From: Gammaproteobacteria bacterium
GTDB taxonomy: Bacteria; Pseudomonadota; Gammaproteobacteria; Steroidobacterales; Rariloculaceae
NCBI GenBank assembly: GCA_022819855.1
Contig: JAJEGN010000006.1
Coordinates: 28,306 to 92,305 of the forward strand
Reading direction: 5' to 3'
Length of the DNA stretch: 64,000 nucleotides
Shown: in pieces, positions 8,791 to 17,963 of the stretch
Numbering within the stretch: the first letter of the stretch is position 1
Layout of the letters: each line of letters starts with the position of its first letter
Position numbers and translations under genes: made by a program
The notes under the pieces: generated by a model
Told to the model about the DNA's origin: nothing
What the model saw: only the letters and a program-made list of their open reading frames with translations
Database searches by the model: none

Positions 8791-9252
8791 TCAAGGCGTT
8801 CGCCGGTGCGTCGACCCGGGGCCATCCCTGAGACCCTCGAATTCGCGGTCGAGCCTGAATCGCTCGGAAGTCACGTATTTCTCCAGCCGTTGAAGGCGTG
8901 CATCGAGGTCGCGAAACCGCCGCCGGACGCGGCTCAGCGTCACATGAGGCTGGGCGCGGTCGCGGCTTTCGAAGTCGGTCGTAGCGCTGTCGTCCCGATG
9001 CCTGCGCTTTTTCCGCTTCTTACTTCGCTGTTCCGGCTCGGCCGCAGCGCCACGCCGGTCCGGGTCGGACTTCTTCCTGAGCAGCACCGCGAGCACGATG
9101 TAGGCGACGATCACGGACGGAAAGAACACCGCGCTGACCGCGACGACGATCCGGGTCATCCTGACATCGAGTTCGAAAAAGTCGGCGAGCCCGGCGCAGA
9201 CGCCGGCGATCATGCCGCGGTCGCCGTCTCGATAGAGTTTGTTGAGGGCCAT
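8791..9252 (-). CDS. pspC: Phage shock protein C, inner-membrane stress sensor
   Basis: The PspC domain fills the first 60 residues: LNKLYRDGDRGMIAGVCAGLADFFELD followed by a hydrophobic membrane segment (IVVAVSAVFFPSVIVAYIVLAVLL). In the Psp system PspC and PspB sense envelope stress and release PspA from PspF. The 153-residue protein is longer than E. coli PspC (119) because of a very basic linker (KKRKKRRHR) and a C-terminal coiled-coil. A second in-frame ATG at 9258 is possible; the G-run just upstream fits the 9252 start better. It is the third gene of pspABC. Confidence 0.9.
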   Translation of the reverse strand: MALNKLYRDGDRGMIAGVCAGLADFFELDVRMTRIVVAVSAVFFPSVIVAYIVLAVLLRKKSDPDRRGAAAEPEQRSKKRKKRRHRDDSATTDFESRDRAQPHVTLSRVRRRFRDLDARLQRLEKYVTSERFRLDREFEGLRDGPGSTHRRTP

Positions 9253-9343
9253 GCTCATGCCCCCCTGCTCGGCACGCTCATCCGGGCTTGTGCGGTCGAT
9301 TGCAGTGCATCGCGCGAGACGGTCGCGGGGTGGTGCGATTCGT

Positions 9344-9574
9344 TCATGGCGACTTGCTTCCCGGGCGATCGTCGCCGTCGAGAATCGTCTCGAGCGCGCT
9401 GATCCGGCGTTCCATACGCTCGCTGCTGCGCCAGAGCTCATCGAGCTGTTGCTGATCTTCGTCGGAAAGGCTCTTGTTCGATTTCCACTTCGTGAGATGG
9501 TCCAGCACGCCCATGATGAGCGCGAAGACCAGACCCATCGCGATGATGGCGAGGACGAAAGCTTGTCCTGACAT
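9344..9574 (-). CDS. pspB: Phage shock protein B
   Basis: This 76-residue protein has one N-terminal membrane helix (FVLAIIAMGLVFALIMGVL) followed by a charged cytoplasmic coiled-coil with the family pattern LDELWRSSERMERRISALETIL. PspB works with PspC at the inner membrane to relieve PspF from PspA inhibition. It starts 16 bases downstream of the pspA stop and reads in the same direction, giving the standard order pspA-pspB-pspC. Confidence 0.93.
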   Translation of the reverse strand: MSGQAFVLAIIAMGLVFALIMGVLDHLTKWKSNKSLSDEDQQQLDELWRSSERMERRISALETILDGDDRPGSKSP

Positions 9575-9589
9575 TACGGTGGTCTCGCG

Positions 9590-10264
9590 CTACTTGGCGT
9601 CGGGCTGCTTTTCCGCGCGCCTTGACTTGAGCGCGCGCAACTCCTCCTGGACAGCCTCGGCGGACTCCAGTTCCGCGAATTCCTGAGCCAGGTCCTTCTT
9701 GCCGAGATCGTAGGATTCCACGTGCCCCTCGAGCCCGTCGATGCGGCGCTCGAAGCGTTCGAAGCGCACGAGCGCGTCATCGACCCGGTAGTCGTGCAGG
9801 CGCTTGCGAACCTCGAGGCGCTTGCTCGCGGTCTCGTGGCGCACGAGGATCGCCTCCTGCCGGGACTTGGCGTCGGCGAGCTTGGCTTCGAGCGAGGCGA
9901 TGTCGGAACTCAACTGCTCGAGGCTCTCATCGACCGCATCGCGCTGCGCGCGGACGCCGTCGGCGGTCTTCGTCACGAGCGCCTTCTCCGCCAGCGCCGC
10001 CTTGGCAAGGTCTTCGCGATCCTTGTCGAGCGCGAGTTCCGCCTTGTCCTGCCAGTCCTGCGCTTCGCGCTCGAGCGCCTCGAGCTTGCGCGCGATCTCC
10101 TTCCTGTCGGCGATCGCGCGGGCGGCCGCGGAGCGCACCTCGACGAGCGTGTCCTCCATCTCCTGGATCATGAGGCGGACGATCTTCTCCGGATCCTCCG
10201 CCTTGTCGAGTATGGCGTTGATGTTCGAATTAACGATGTCGCTGAAACGCGAAAAAATACCCAT
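9590..10264 (-). CDS. pspA: Phage shock protein A (ESCRT-III/IM30 family)
   Basis: The 224-residue protein is helical throughout and opens MGIFSRFSDIVNSNINAILDKAEDPEKIVRLMIQEMEDTL, the amphipathic membrane-binding helix and first coiled-coil of PspA/IM30. PspA binds and inhibits the activator PspF in unstressed cells and assembles on damaged inner membrane. It is the first gene of the operon, preceded by a leader of about 140 nt and a sigma-54 promoter, as expected for a PspF target. Confidence 0.96.
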   Translation of the reverse strand: MGIFSRFSDIVNSNINAILDKAEDPEKIVRLMIQEMEDTLVEVRSAAARAIADRKEIARKLEALEREAQDWQDKAELALDKDREDLAKAALAEKALVTKTADGVRAQRDAVDESLEQLSSDIASLEAKLADAKSRQEAILVRHETASKRLEVRKRLHDYRVDDALVRFERFERRIDGLEGHVESYDLGKKDLAQEFAELESAEAVQEELRALKSRRAEKQPDAK

Positions 10265-10417
10265 GGTCTGTTACCTGTCAAATTTTTCGGAAGGCCGTCT
10301 CGCCCAGGGGGCGGGTTCGTCCTGCCACGCTGCCCGTCTCGCTGCCGTCGTTCGATGCGGCCGGTTCAGGGGCCAGGTGTGGCGCCGAGCCGGGCAGTCC
10401 ATGCACGGTTCCTTACA

Positions 10418-10433
10418 GCATGTTCCGTGCCAA
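10418..10433 (-). promoter_or_regulatory. Sigma-54 promoter of pspABC
   Basis: On the minus strand the sequence reads TTGGCACGGAACATGC, matching the -24/-12 consensus TGGCAC-N5-TTGC with one mismatch (ATGC). The GG and GC doublets are 12 bases apart as required. Transcription would start near 10406, about 140 nt before the pspA start. A PspF gene lies directly opposite, so an RpoN-dependent promoter here is expected. Confidence 0.85.
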
Positions 10434-10456
10434 ACTGGGGGAACAGTCGTAAGCTT

Positions 10457-10485
10457 CTGATCCTAAAAGGGATTTTAGAGATCAG
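10457..10485. promoter_or_regulatory. Inverted repeat, candidate PspF binding site
   Basis: CTGATC-CTAAAA-GGGA-TTTTAG-A-GATCAG is an inverted repeat of 12 matched bases per arm with one unpaired base. It lies about 50-80 bp upstream of the predicted pspA transcription start and upstream of pspF, where PspF activating sequences and pspF autoregulation sites are found in enterobacteria. No terminator role fits, because it precedes both genes. Confidence 0.5.
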
Positions 10486-10509
10486 ACGTACGGCGACGAG
10501 ATTCGTCGA

Positions 10510-10540
10510 TTGACTTTCTTCGCTAATAAGCAACTAGAAT
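10510..10540 (+). promoter_or_regulatory. Candidate sigma-70 promoter of pspF
   Basis: TTGACT and TAGAAT are separated by 19 bases (one or two longer than ideal), 28 bases before the pspF ATG. The -10 hexamer matches the consensus at five of six positions. Confidence 0.5.
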
Positions 10541-10567
10541 AGTCCGAATTTGGCGTGATTCACCAAG

Positions 10568-11632
10568 ATGGCAGGCAGATTACCGGAACCGGGCGAACTG
10601 ATCGGCGAAGCGCCCTCCTTTCTCGAGATGCTCGAGCATGTCTCGAAGGCCGCGCCGCTGGCCAGGCCCGTGCTCGTCATCGGTGAGCGCGGCACGGGCA
10701 AGGAACTCATCGCTTCGCGGCTGCATTATCTTTCCGAGCGCTGGGACCGGCCGCTCGTCAAGGTCAACTGTGCTGCGCTGACCGAGAGCCTGCTCGAGTC
10801 GGAGCTGTTCGGCCACGAGGCCGGCGCGTTCACGGGCGCCATGCGCACCCATACGGGGCGCTTCGAGCAGGCCGACGGCGGCACGCTGGTTCTCGACGAA
10901 CTCGGCACGATCCCGCTGCGCATGCAGGAGAACATCCTCAGGGTCATCGAGTACGGCGAGTTCCAGCGGGTCGGCGGCTCGCAGACGCTGACGACCGACG
11001 TGCGCCTGGTCGGCGCCACGAACCAGGACCTGCCGGCGCTCGTTCGGGCGGGCCGGTTCAGGGCCGACCTGCTCGACCGGATCGCCTTCGACGTCATCCA
11101 CGTTCCGCCGATTCGGGAACGACCCGAGGACATCGCGAAGCTCGCCTATCACTTTGCCGTCAATATCACGAGCGAACTCGGGCGGCCGCTGTTTGCCGGT
11201 TTCGCACCGGAGGCCGAGGCCGCGCTGCTCCGGCACGACTGGCCCGGAAACGTGCGCGAACTGAAGAACGCCGTCGAGCGCAGCATCTACCGCGCCGAAG
11301 ATCCGGACCGGCCGATCGTCGACATCCTGTTCGATCCGTTCATCGTTCCGTTCGCGACGGCCCGTTCCGCCCCGGCGGAGAGCGAAGAGCCCTCCGCGTC
11401 CGCGACGGCTGTGGAGGACAACAGGGCGCCGGCCGTGCCCGAGGTCGGGACCGACGACCGCGAGATCGAGCCGATTCCCCCCGATTTCCGCGCCGCCGTC
11501 GAACGCTTCGAGCGCAGCATCCTGGAGCGCGCCCTCGAACGGGCCCGCTTCCGTCAGACTCGGGCCGCGGAGATGCTCGGCCTGACCTACCATCAGCTTC
11601 GGGGACTGCTCAAGAAGTACGCCCTGCCATAG
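10568..11632 (+). CDS. pspF: Sigma-54-dependent activator PspF
   Basis: The 354-residue protein is an AAA+ enhancer-binding activator with no N-terminal receiver domain, as in PspF. Visible motifs are Walker A GERGTGKE (residues 39-46), the sigma-54 contact loop GAFTGA (86-91), Walker B LVLDE (107-111) and the NVRELKNAVE segment before the linker. A C-terminal Fis-type helix-turn-helix (RQTRAAEMLGLTYHQLRGLLKKY) binds the upstream site. It activates pspABC when PspA releases it. A linker of about 60 residues between AAA+ and DNA-binding domains is acidic and alanine-rich and longer than in E. coli. It is divergent from pspA. Confidence 0.95.
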   Translation: MAGRLPEPGELIGEAPSFLEMLEHVSKAAPLARPVLVIGERGTGKELIASRLHYLSERWDRPLVKVNCAALTESLLESELFGHEAGAFTGAMRTHTGRFEQADGGTLVLDELGTIPLRMQENILRVIEYGEFQRVGGSQTLTTDVRLVGATNQDLPALVRAGRFRADLLDRIAFDVIHVPPIRERPEDIAKLAYHFAVNITSELGRPLFAGFAPEAEAALLRHDWPGNVRELKNAVERSIYRAEDPDRPIVDILFDPFIVPFATARSAPAESEEPSASATAVEDNRAPAVPEVGTDDREIEPIPPDFRAAVERFERSILERALERARFRQTRAAEMLGLTYHQLRGLLKKYALP

Positions 11633-11763
11633 GGTACGCCCTGCTTTCCCTGAGGGGCGTTCGCGGCCGGAAACCCGCATTTCGCGTGCGTAAGTGCGCA
11701 GGAGCCGCATGCTAGAATCTCGCGGCCACGGATACAGGAGCGAGACTTCAGCGGGTCGCGAGC

Positions 11764-12747
11764 ATGAGCAAGGACAGCAAACCTCCGGCCAGGGTGGCCA
11801 TCACGGGAGCCGCCGGCCAGATCGGCTATCAATTGGCGTTTCGCATCGCGTCCGGCCAGATGCTCGGTCCGGACCAGCCGGTCATCCTGCAGCTTCTGGA
11901 AATTCCGCCGGCTCTCGGCGCCCTGAACGGCGTGGCAATGGAACTGGAGGACTGTGCGTTCGAGACGCTGCACGGGGTCGTCGCGACCGACGACGCGGAA
12001 ACGGCGTTTCGGGACGCCAACTACGCGCTGCTCGTCGGCGCCCGGCCGCGAGGACCCGGCATGGAGCGCGGCGACCTGCTGCTCGCCAACGCCGAGATAT
12101 TCTCCGCCCAGGGCAAGGCGCTCGCCGCCAGCGCCGACCGCGACGTCAAGGTGCTCGTCGTCGGCAATCCCGCCAATACCAACGCGCTGATCGCAAGCGC
12201 CAACGCTCCGGATCTCGACCCGCGGAACTTCACAGCCATGACGCGCCTGGACCACAACCGCGCGAAGGCTCAGCTCGCCCGGAAGGTCGGCGCGCACGTC
12301 TCCGGCGTCGATGGCGTGATCATCTGGGGCAATCACTCGGCGACGCAGGTTCCGGACCTGGCCCATGCAACGGTCGACGGCAAGCCCGCCCTGTCGCTCG
12401 TGCCGCGGCAGTGGTACGAGGACGAGTTCGTGCCGAGCGTGCAGCAGCGCGGCGCGACGATCATCAAGGCGCGCGGCGCATCGTCGGCGGCGTCGGCGGC
12501 ATCGGCGGCCATCGATCACATTCGGGACTGGACCTATGGCGCGGACGGCTGGGTCAGCATGGCCGTGGCTTCCGACGGCAGTTACGGCATCGCGGAAGGC
12601 GTTTACTATTCCTATCCGGTCAGGTGCCGCGGCGGCGACTACGAAATCGTCCGGGATCTCGAGATCGACGACTTTTGCCGCGCCCGACTCGACGCGACCG
12701 ACGCCGAGCTTCGCGAAGAGCGCAGCGGCGTAGCGGATCTGCTATAG
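11764..12747 (+). CDS. mdh: Malate dehydrogenase (NAD-dependent, cytosolic type)
   Basis: The 327-residue enzyme shows the lactate/malate dehydrogenase pattern: [20 protein letters not shown] for NAD binding, [15 protein letters not shown] with the substrate-binding arginines, [18 protein letters not shown] and the active-site segment [12 protein letters not shown]. This is the GAAGQIGY branch of about 325 residues found in many proteobacteria and in eukaryotic cytosol, not the shorter E. coli Mdh. It interconverts malate and oxaloacetate in the TCA cycle. It stands upstream of fadE, separated by about 40 bases, and may share its transcript. Confidence 0.96.
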   Translation: MSKDSKPPARVAITGAAGQIGYQLAFRIASGQMLGPDQPVILQLLEIPPALGALNGVAMELEDCAFETLHGVVATDDAETAFRDANYALLVGARPRGPGMERGDLLLANAEIFSAQGKALAASADRDVKVLVVGNPANTNALIASANAPDLDPRNFTAMTRLDHNRAKAQLARKVGAHVSGVDGVIIWGNHSATQVPDLAHATVDGKPALSLVPRQWYEDEFVPSVQQRGATIIKARGASSAASAASAAIDHIRDWTYGADGWVSMAVASDGSYGIAEGVYYSYPVRCRGGDYEIVRDLEIDDFCRARLDATDAELREERSGVADLL

Positions 12748-12784
12748 GCGGCACGCACGTGCACGCAAGCGCCGGAGAGTGACG

Positions 12785-15529
12785 GTGAGTTCCATTTTCT
12801 GGTTTGTCGTCCTGATTGCCGCGCCGGTCGCGCTGGCCTACCGCCGGGTCGACCTGAAGACTTCGTCGTTCGTGCTCGGCGCCGTGCTGCTGATCTATAC
12901 GATCGTCGGCACAGAGGGCGTCCTCTGGCCCCTGTTCCTGTGGCTCCTGTTCGCGGCCTTTGCGGGGCTGAACCTCGTGGAGCTGCGCCGCGAGCACGTG
13001 AGCGCGCGACTGCTCGAAATCTTCCGGGGCATGCTCCCGCAGATGTCGAAGACCGAGCAGGACGCGCTCGAGGCGGGCAACGTGTGGTGGGACGGGGAAC
13101 TCTTCGGCGGCAAGCCTGACTGGAACAGGCTCATGACGCTGCCGCCGCCGCAGCTCACCGAGGAGGAGCAGGCGTTTCTCGACGGGCCGACCGAACAGCT
13201 TTGCCGGATGCTCGACGACTGGCAGATCACTCACGAACTGTGCGACCTGCCGGCCGACGTCTGGGAGTTCGTCCGCAGCAGCGGCTTTTTCTCGATGAAC
13301 ATCCCGAAGGACTACGGCGGCATGGGCTTCTCGCCGCTCGGCATTTCCGTGGTCCTGACGAAAGTGGCCTCGCGCAATTCCACCGCGGCGTCGACGATCG
13401 GCGTGCCGAACTCGCTCGGGCCGGCGGAGTTGCTGCTGCACTACGGCACGGACGAGCAGAAGCAGCGCTGGCTGCCGGGTCTTGGCAGCGGCGCGGAGAT
13501 CCCCTGCTTTGCGCTGACCTCGCCACGCGTCGGTTCCGACGCGACGGCCATCACCGATACGGGCGTCGTCTGCAAGGGCAGGTTCGAAGGCCGCGAGACG
13601 GTCGGTATCAGGCTCAACTGGGAGAAACGCTATATCACGCTCGCGCCCATAGCGACCGTGCTTGGGCTGGCGTTCAAGCTCCACGATCCTGACGGCCTCA
13701 TCGGCGACCGGGAAGACTACGGCATCACGGCGGCGCTCGTACCCACGAACCTGCCCGGCATCGAGATCGGCCGCCGGCACTTCCCGATCAACATCCCGTT
13801 TCAGAACGGGCCGACCTCGGGCAAGGACGTGTTCGTTCCCATCGACTACATCATCGGCGGGCCGAAGATGGCGGGCCAGGGCTGGCGGATGCTCGTGCAG
13901 CAGTTGTCCGTCGGCCGCTGCGTGGTGCTGCCGAACAACGCGCTCGGCGGAGTGCTCGCCGGGGTCTATGCGACCGGCGCCTACGCGCGCCTCCGGCGCC
14001 AGTTCGGGCTGCCGATCGGCAAGTTCCACGGCGTCGGCGAGGCGCTCGCCAGAATGGCCGGCTACGCCTACACGATGACCGCGGCGTCGCGCGTGACCTG
14101 CTCGGCGCTCAATGCCGGCGAGCGCCCGTCGGTGCCGTCGGCCATCCTCAAATACCACAACACCGAAATGGCGCGCGACGCGGCGAACGACGCCATGGAC
14201 GTGCACGGCGGCAAGGCCATCATGCTCGGCCCGAGCAACTACCTGGGGAGAAACTACCAGTCCGTGCCGATCTCGATCACGGTCGAGGGCGCCAACATCC
14301 TGACGCGAAATCTCATCATCTTCGGTCAGGGCGCCATCCGCTGTCATCCTTATATACGCGCACAGATGGAAGCGGCGAGCGATACCGATCCGGAACGCGG
14401 TCTCGCCGAGTTCGACCGCGTCATCTTCGCCCACGCCGGCCACCTCCTTTCGAACGCGGCTCGCTCGCTCGTGCTCGCGCTGACGCAAAGCCGCTTCACG
14501 CAGGTCCCGGCAACCGGCGCCACGCGCAGGTACTACCAGCACATCAACCGCTACAGCGCCTCGTTCGCGCTCGCTGCGGATGCGGCCATGCTCACGCTCG
14601 GCGGCGCGTTGAAGCGCAGGGAGCTGCTCTCGGCGCGGCTCGGCGACGTGCTGAGCCATACCTACCTGGCGTCGATGGTGCTCAAGCACTACCGCGACCA
14701 GGGGGAGCCGCCCGCCGACCTGCCGCTCGTGGAATGGGCCTGCCGCACGCAGCTCTACCGCGCCCAGGAGCAACTGCACGGTCTGCTCAGGAACTTCCCG
14801 AACCGCTGGGTCGCCGCCGTGCTGCGGTTCCTGATCTTTCCACGCGGCAGGACGTTCTCGTCACCGTCCGACGAACTCGGCCAGGAGATCGTCGAGCTTC
14901 TGATCGAACCCAGCGAAACGCGCGAGCGGCTGGCCGACTGCGCCTATACCACCATCGAGCCGAGCAACCCGCTCGGCCTGCTGCAGGAAGCGCTCGAGAT
15001 GGCCGAAAGCGTCAAGCCGCTGGAGCGCAGGATGCTCGACGCCAGGCGCGCCGGCGACATCGTCAGCGAGGACGTGCCCGGCCAGATCGACGAAGCCGAG
15101 CGCAACGGCGTGCTCACGGCCGACGAAGCCGCCGCCGTCCGTGCGTTCGACGACATCGTCATGGCGCTGACCGGCGTCGACGATTTCGACGCGTCCGAAC
15201 TCCGCCGCACACCGGCGGCCGCGGAGCCCGCGGCTGCATCGATGTCCCCGCCGCCCCAGGCGCCCGAGCCTGCGGACCGGCCGCCGCAGACCGCGGAGCC
15301 CGCGCCCTCGAATCGGCGCCCGAAGTCCGTCTACACGATCAAGGACATCGCGGCTCACTTCAACCGGAGCCCCAAGAACATCCGGCAGCATGTGCGCGCC
15401 GCCGGCTACCGCGCCGGTTCGGGCTCCCGCTACACGTTCACGAAAACGGAATACGACACGGTCGTCGAGAAGCTTGCGGACAACGGCCTCACGGTTGTCC
15501 CCGCCGATGACCGGACCACGGAATCCTGA
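12785..15529 (+). CDS. fadE: Acyl-CoA dehydrogenase FadE with C-terminal HTH-like extension
   Basis: A 914-residue FadE-type acyl-CoA dehydrogenase, the first oxidising enzyme of fatty-acid beta-oxidation. Two or three N-terminal membrane helices precede the dehydrogenase: FFSMNIPKDYGGMGFS, FALTSPRVGSDA, YQSVPISITVEGANILTRN (containing the catalytic glutamate region), and the FadE-specific C-terminal domain. From about residue 808 a proline/alanine-rich linker leads into a last block of about 70 residues (SVYTIKDIAAHFNRSPKNIRQHVRAAGY) that looks like a small helix-turn-helix domain, absent from E. coli FadE (814 residues). The GTG at 12785 has a GGAG box at a good distance; a GTG six bases earlier is also possible. 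Confidence 0.93.
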   Translation: MSSIFWFVVLIAAPVALAYRRVDLKTSSFVLGAVLLIYTIVGTEGVLWPLFLWLLFAAFAGLNLVELRREHVSARLLEIFRGMLPQMSKTEQDALEAGNVWWDGELFGGKPDWNRLMTLPPPQLTEEEQAFLDGPTEQLCRMLDDWQITHELCDLPADVWEFVRSSGFFSMNIPKDYGGMGFSPLGISVVLTKVASRNSTAASTIGVPNSLGPAELLLHYGTDEQKQRWLPGLGSGAEIPCFALTSPRVGSDATAITDTGVVCKGRFEGRETVGIRLNWEKRYITLAPIATVLGLAFKLHDPDGLIGDREDYGITAALVPTNLPGIEIGRRHFPINIPFQNGPTSGKDVFVPIDYIIGGPKMAGQGWRMLVQQLSVGRCVVLPNNALGGVLAGVYATGAYARLRRQFGLPIGKFHGVGEALARMAGYAYTMTAASRVTCSALNAGERPSVPSAILKYHNTEMARDAANDAMDVHGGKAIMLGPSNYLGRNYQSVPISITVEGANILTRNLIIFGQGAIRCHPYIRAQMEAASDTDPERGLAEFDRVIFAHAGHLLSNAARSLVLALTQSRFTQVPATGATRRYYQHINRYSASFALAADAAMLTLGGALKRRELLSARLGDVLSHTYLASMVLKHYRDQGEPPADLPLVEWACRTQLYRAQEQLHGLLRNFPNRWVAAVLRFLIFPRGRTFSSPSDELGQEIVELLIEPSETRERLADCAYTTIEPSNPLGLLQEALEMAESVKPLERRMLDARRAGDIVSEDVPGQIDEAERNGVLTADEAAAVRAFDDIVMALTGVDDFDASELRRTPAAAEPAAASMSPPPQAPEPADRPPQTAEPAPSNRRPKSVYTIKDIAAHFNRSPKNIRQHVRAAGYRAGSGSRYTFTKTEYDTVVEKLADNGLTVVPADDRTTES

Positions 15530-15732
15530 GGCGGTCCGCCGCAGCGGCGATATGCTACAGTGACGGCAGTCAGGAGCCTGCGCTGCAGGACATCGCGACA
15601 GCGGATTTGCAGCCGTGAATTCCTGCGGCACGGGCTTCCAGGCGCCCGAGCCGCAGCAGGTCGCGCGAGCGAGCCGTGATCGTCCGGGACCCAGGTTGCT
15701 TGCGGCGGATCCAACGGAGAAGGAGAACAGTC

Positions 15733-16245
15733 ATGCTCAGAGGCGTTGCGATGGTCTTGTGCGTTGGATTACTCGCGGCCTGCGGCAACGAGCCGGCGAC
15801 CGACGCCGCATCGGACGCCGCCCCCGCCGAGGAAGCGGCCCCGGCGCCGGCCGAGCCGGCAGCGGCCCCGGAAGCTGTCGCGCTGCCCCGCACTCCGTCA
15901 CCGGAGGGCGCCATGGTCTACATCGTGTCGCCAGCGGACGGCGAGACGGTAACGAGCCCGGTCAGGGTCGTGTTCGGACTGAAAGGCATCGGCGTCGCAC
16001 CCGCCGGCATCGTGATGGAGAATACCGGACATCATCACGTACTTGTCGACACTGAGGTGCAGGACATGGGCCTGCCGATCCCGGCCGACGAGCAGAATGT
16101 TCACTTCGGCCTCGGGCAGACCGAAGCCGAACTCGAACTCTCGCCAGGCACACATACCCTGCAGCTCGTGGTCGGCGATCATCTGCACATTCCGCACGAT
16201 CCGCCGCTGATGTCGGAGGTCATCACGGTGGAGGTCCAGCCGTAG
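15733..16245 (+). CDS. DUF4399-domain lipoprotein
   Basis: The 170-residue protein starts at an ATG preceded by AAGGAG and has a lipoprotein signal ending in the lipobox LLAAC (Cys near residue 16). A low-complexity Ala/Pro/Glu linker follows, then a domain reading VYIVSPADGETVTSPVRVVFGLKG and ENTGHHHVLVD, ending in PHDPPLMSEVITVEV. That pattern, with its histidine cluster and Ig-like fold, fits DUF4399. Proteins of this type are secreted and of unknown function; the histidines suggest metal binding, which is inference. It precedes gspA by 73 bases on the same strand. Confidence 0.82.
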   Translation: MLRGVAMVLCVGLLAACGNEPATDAASDAAPAEEAAPAPAEPAAAPEAVALPRTPSPEGAMVYIVSPADGETVTSPVRVVFGLKGIGVAPAGIVMENTGHHHVLVDTEVQDMGLPIPADEQNVHFGLGQTEAELELSPGTHTLQLVVGDHLHIPHDPPLMSEVITVEVQP

Positions 16246-16318
16246 GAGCGCAGCCGGGCGGGAACACAACGGTTCATGGAGTGTATCTGGCGCGTCCGAG
16301 CCCCGGGAGACCCGAGAC

Positions 16319-17962
16319 GTGTACACGGCATTCTTCGGGCTTGACGAGAAACCCTTCTCGATAAGCCCCGATCCCCGCTACCTGTACCTGAGCCAGCGCC
16401 ACGCCGATGCGCTCGCGCATCTGATCTACGGCGTGTCCGAAAGCGGCGGCTTCATCCAGCTCACGGGCGAAGTCGGCACCGGCAAGACGACGCTGATCCG
16501 CAGCCTCCTCGAGCAGCTTCCCGAAAAGGTCGAAATCGCGCTGATCCTGAATCCGCAGCTCTCGACGAAGGAGTTCCTGCGGTCCATAAGCCAGGAGCTT
16601 CGTATCGGGGCGCCGAAGCGCGCCACAGTCAAGGATCTCATCGACCTGCTCAATGAATACCTGCTGCGCGCGCACGCCGAAGACCGGCGCGTGGTGCTCA
16701 TCGTCGATGAGGCGCAGACCCTGAGTCCGGCGCTGCTCGAACAGGTCCGGCTGCTCACGAACCTCGAGACGGCGAAGCGCAAGCTCCTGCAGATCGTGCT
16801 GATCGGCCAGCCCGAGCTCAGGCAGTTGCTCGCTCGCCCGGAAATGCGCCAGATTGCCCAGCGCGTCACCGGACGGTATCACCTGGAACCGCTGAGCGCC
16901 GAAGACACGGTCGTCTACATCAAACACCGCATGAAAGTGGCGGGCTCGCGGGCCAATGTGTTCCTGCGCCGGGCGATGCGGGAAATCTATCGGCAGTCCG
17001 GCGGCATCCCGCGGCTCATCAACATCGTTGCCGATCGCGCCCTGCTCGCCGCGTACACCGAGGATCGAACCCGAATCGATCGGCGGCTCGTGAGACGCGC
17101 GGCGTTCGAGGTCTTCGGCAAGCGGCCGGAACGCCGCTGGTGGCCCTGGGCGGCCGCGCTCGCGGCGTTCGCGATTCTCGCGCTCGCGGCGACGAGCCTG
17201 CGCCAGCCTGCGCCCGAAGCGCCGCAACAGCCCCTCGACATGCCGCCGGCCGACGAGGCGGCGCCGCTCGCCGGGGCGCCTCCGGCCGGTCCGGCCGCCG
17301 GCATTCCGAACACCGCCCCCGAGTCCACGGAGCCGCCGTCGCTCGACTCGTTGCTTGCGGGCGATGCGTTCGCCCTCGACCCCGACGCCGCGGTCGGAGA
17401 GCTGCTCGCGCTTTGGGGAGTCGAACGCGAGCCGGCGCTCGGGACGGCGTGCGAACAGGCCGAGCAGCACGGACTGCGTTGCCTCGCGCTCGAGGAAGGC
17501 TCGGTCAGCCAGCTACGGAGTCTCGACCGGCCCGCCGTGCTCGCGCTTATCGACGCCGACGGCGCCGCGCACCATGCACTGATGAGCGCGCTCGGGTACG
17601 AGCATGCGGAACTCACTTCCGCAGGCCGCACGCACCGCGTCGCGATCGCCGATCTGACCCACCACTGGTACGGTGAGCATCTGCTGCTCTGGCGGCCGGT
17701 GCTTGCGGGCGGCCGCGATCTCGCGCCGGGTACGCGCGGCGAGGACGTCAGATGGCTCAGGGAGAGCCTCGCGGCGATCCGCGACGTGCCGCTGCCGGGC
17801 ACGGCGTCGGACCTCTACGATCCGGAACTCGAGGCCTGGGTCCGGGAGTTCCAGAGCGCTCGACGACTTACCGTTGACGGGATTGTCGGTGCGCGCACGC
17901 AAATCGCGATACGCACGGACCTCGGCCTGGCGGACGCGCCGCAATTGAGCCGGGTGGATTGA
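16319..17962 (+). CDS. gspA: GspA/ExeA-type ATPase with peptidoglycan-binding domain
   Basis: The 547-residue protein starts at a GTG (MYTAFFGLDEKPFSISPDPRYLYLS, the classic ExeA opening). An AAA ATPase follows: GEVGTGKTTLIRSLL (Walker A) and VVLIVDEAQTLS (Walker B). One membrane helix near residue 275 leads to a periplasmic part with a C39-peptidase-like segment lacking an obvious catalytic cysteine, and a C-terminal peptidoglycan-binding repeat (LYDPELEAWVREFQSARRLTVDGIVGARTQIAI). ExeA with ExeB helps insert the type II secretin through the cell wall. gspB follows after one base. Confidence 0.93.
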   Translation: MYTAFFGLDEKPFSISPDPRYLYLSQRHADALAHLIYGVSESGGFIQLTGEVGTGKTTLIRSLLEQLPEKVEIALILNPQLSTKEFLRSISQELRIGAPKRATVKDLIDLLNEYLLRAHAEDRRVVLIVDEAQTLSPALLEQVRLLTNLETAKRKLLQIVLIGQPELRQLLARPEMRQIAQRVTGRYHLEPLSAEDTVVYIKHRMKVAGSRANVFLRRAMREIYRQSGGIPRLINIVADRALLAAYTEDRTRIDRRLVRRAAFEVFGKRPERRWWPWAAALAAFAILALAATSLRQPAPEAPQQPLDMPPADEAAPLAGAPPAGPAAGIPNTAPESTEPPSLDSLLAGDAFALDPDAAVGELLALWGVEREPALGTACEQAEQHGLRCLALEEGSVSQLRSLDRPAVLALIDADGAAHHALMSALGYEHAELTSAGRTHRVAIADLTHHWYGEHLLLWRPVLAGGRDLAPGTRGEDVRWLRESLAAIRDVPLPGTASDLYDPELEAWVREFQSARRLTVDGIVGARTQIAIRTDLGLADAPQLSRVD

Positions 17963-17963
17963 G

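Noticed and set aside
12620..14779. Open frame of 719 codons antisense to fadE
   Set aside because: Arg/Glu/His-rich translation without domains, wholly opposite a well-supported gene; long antisense frames are common in GC-rich DNA.
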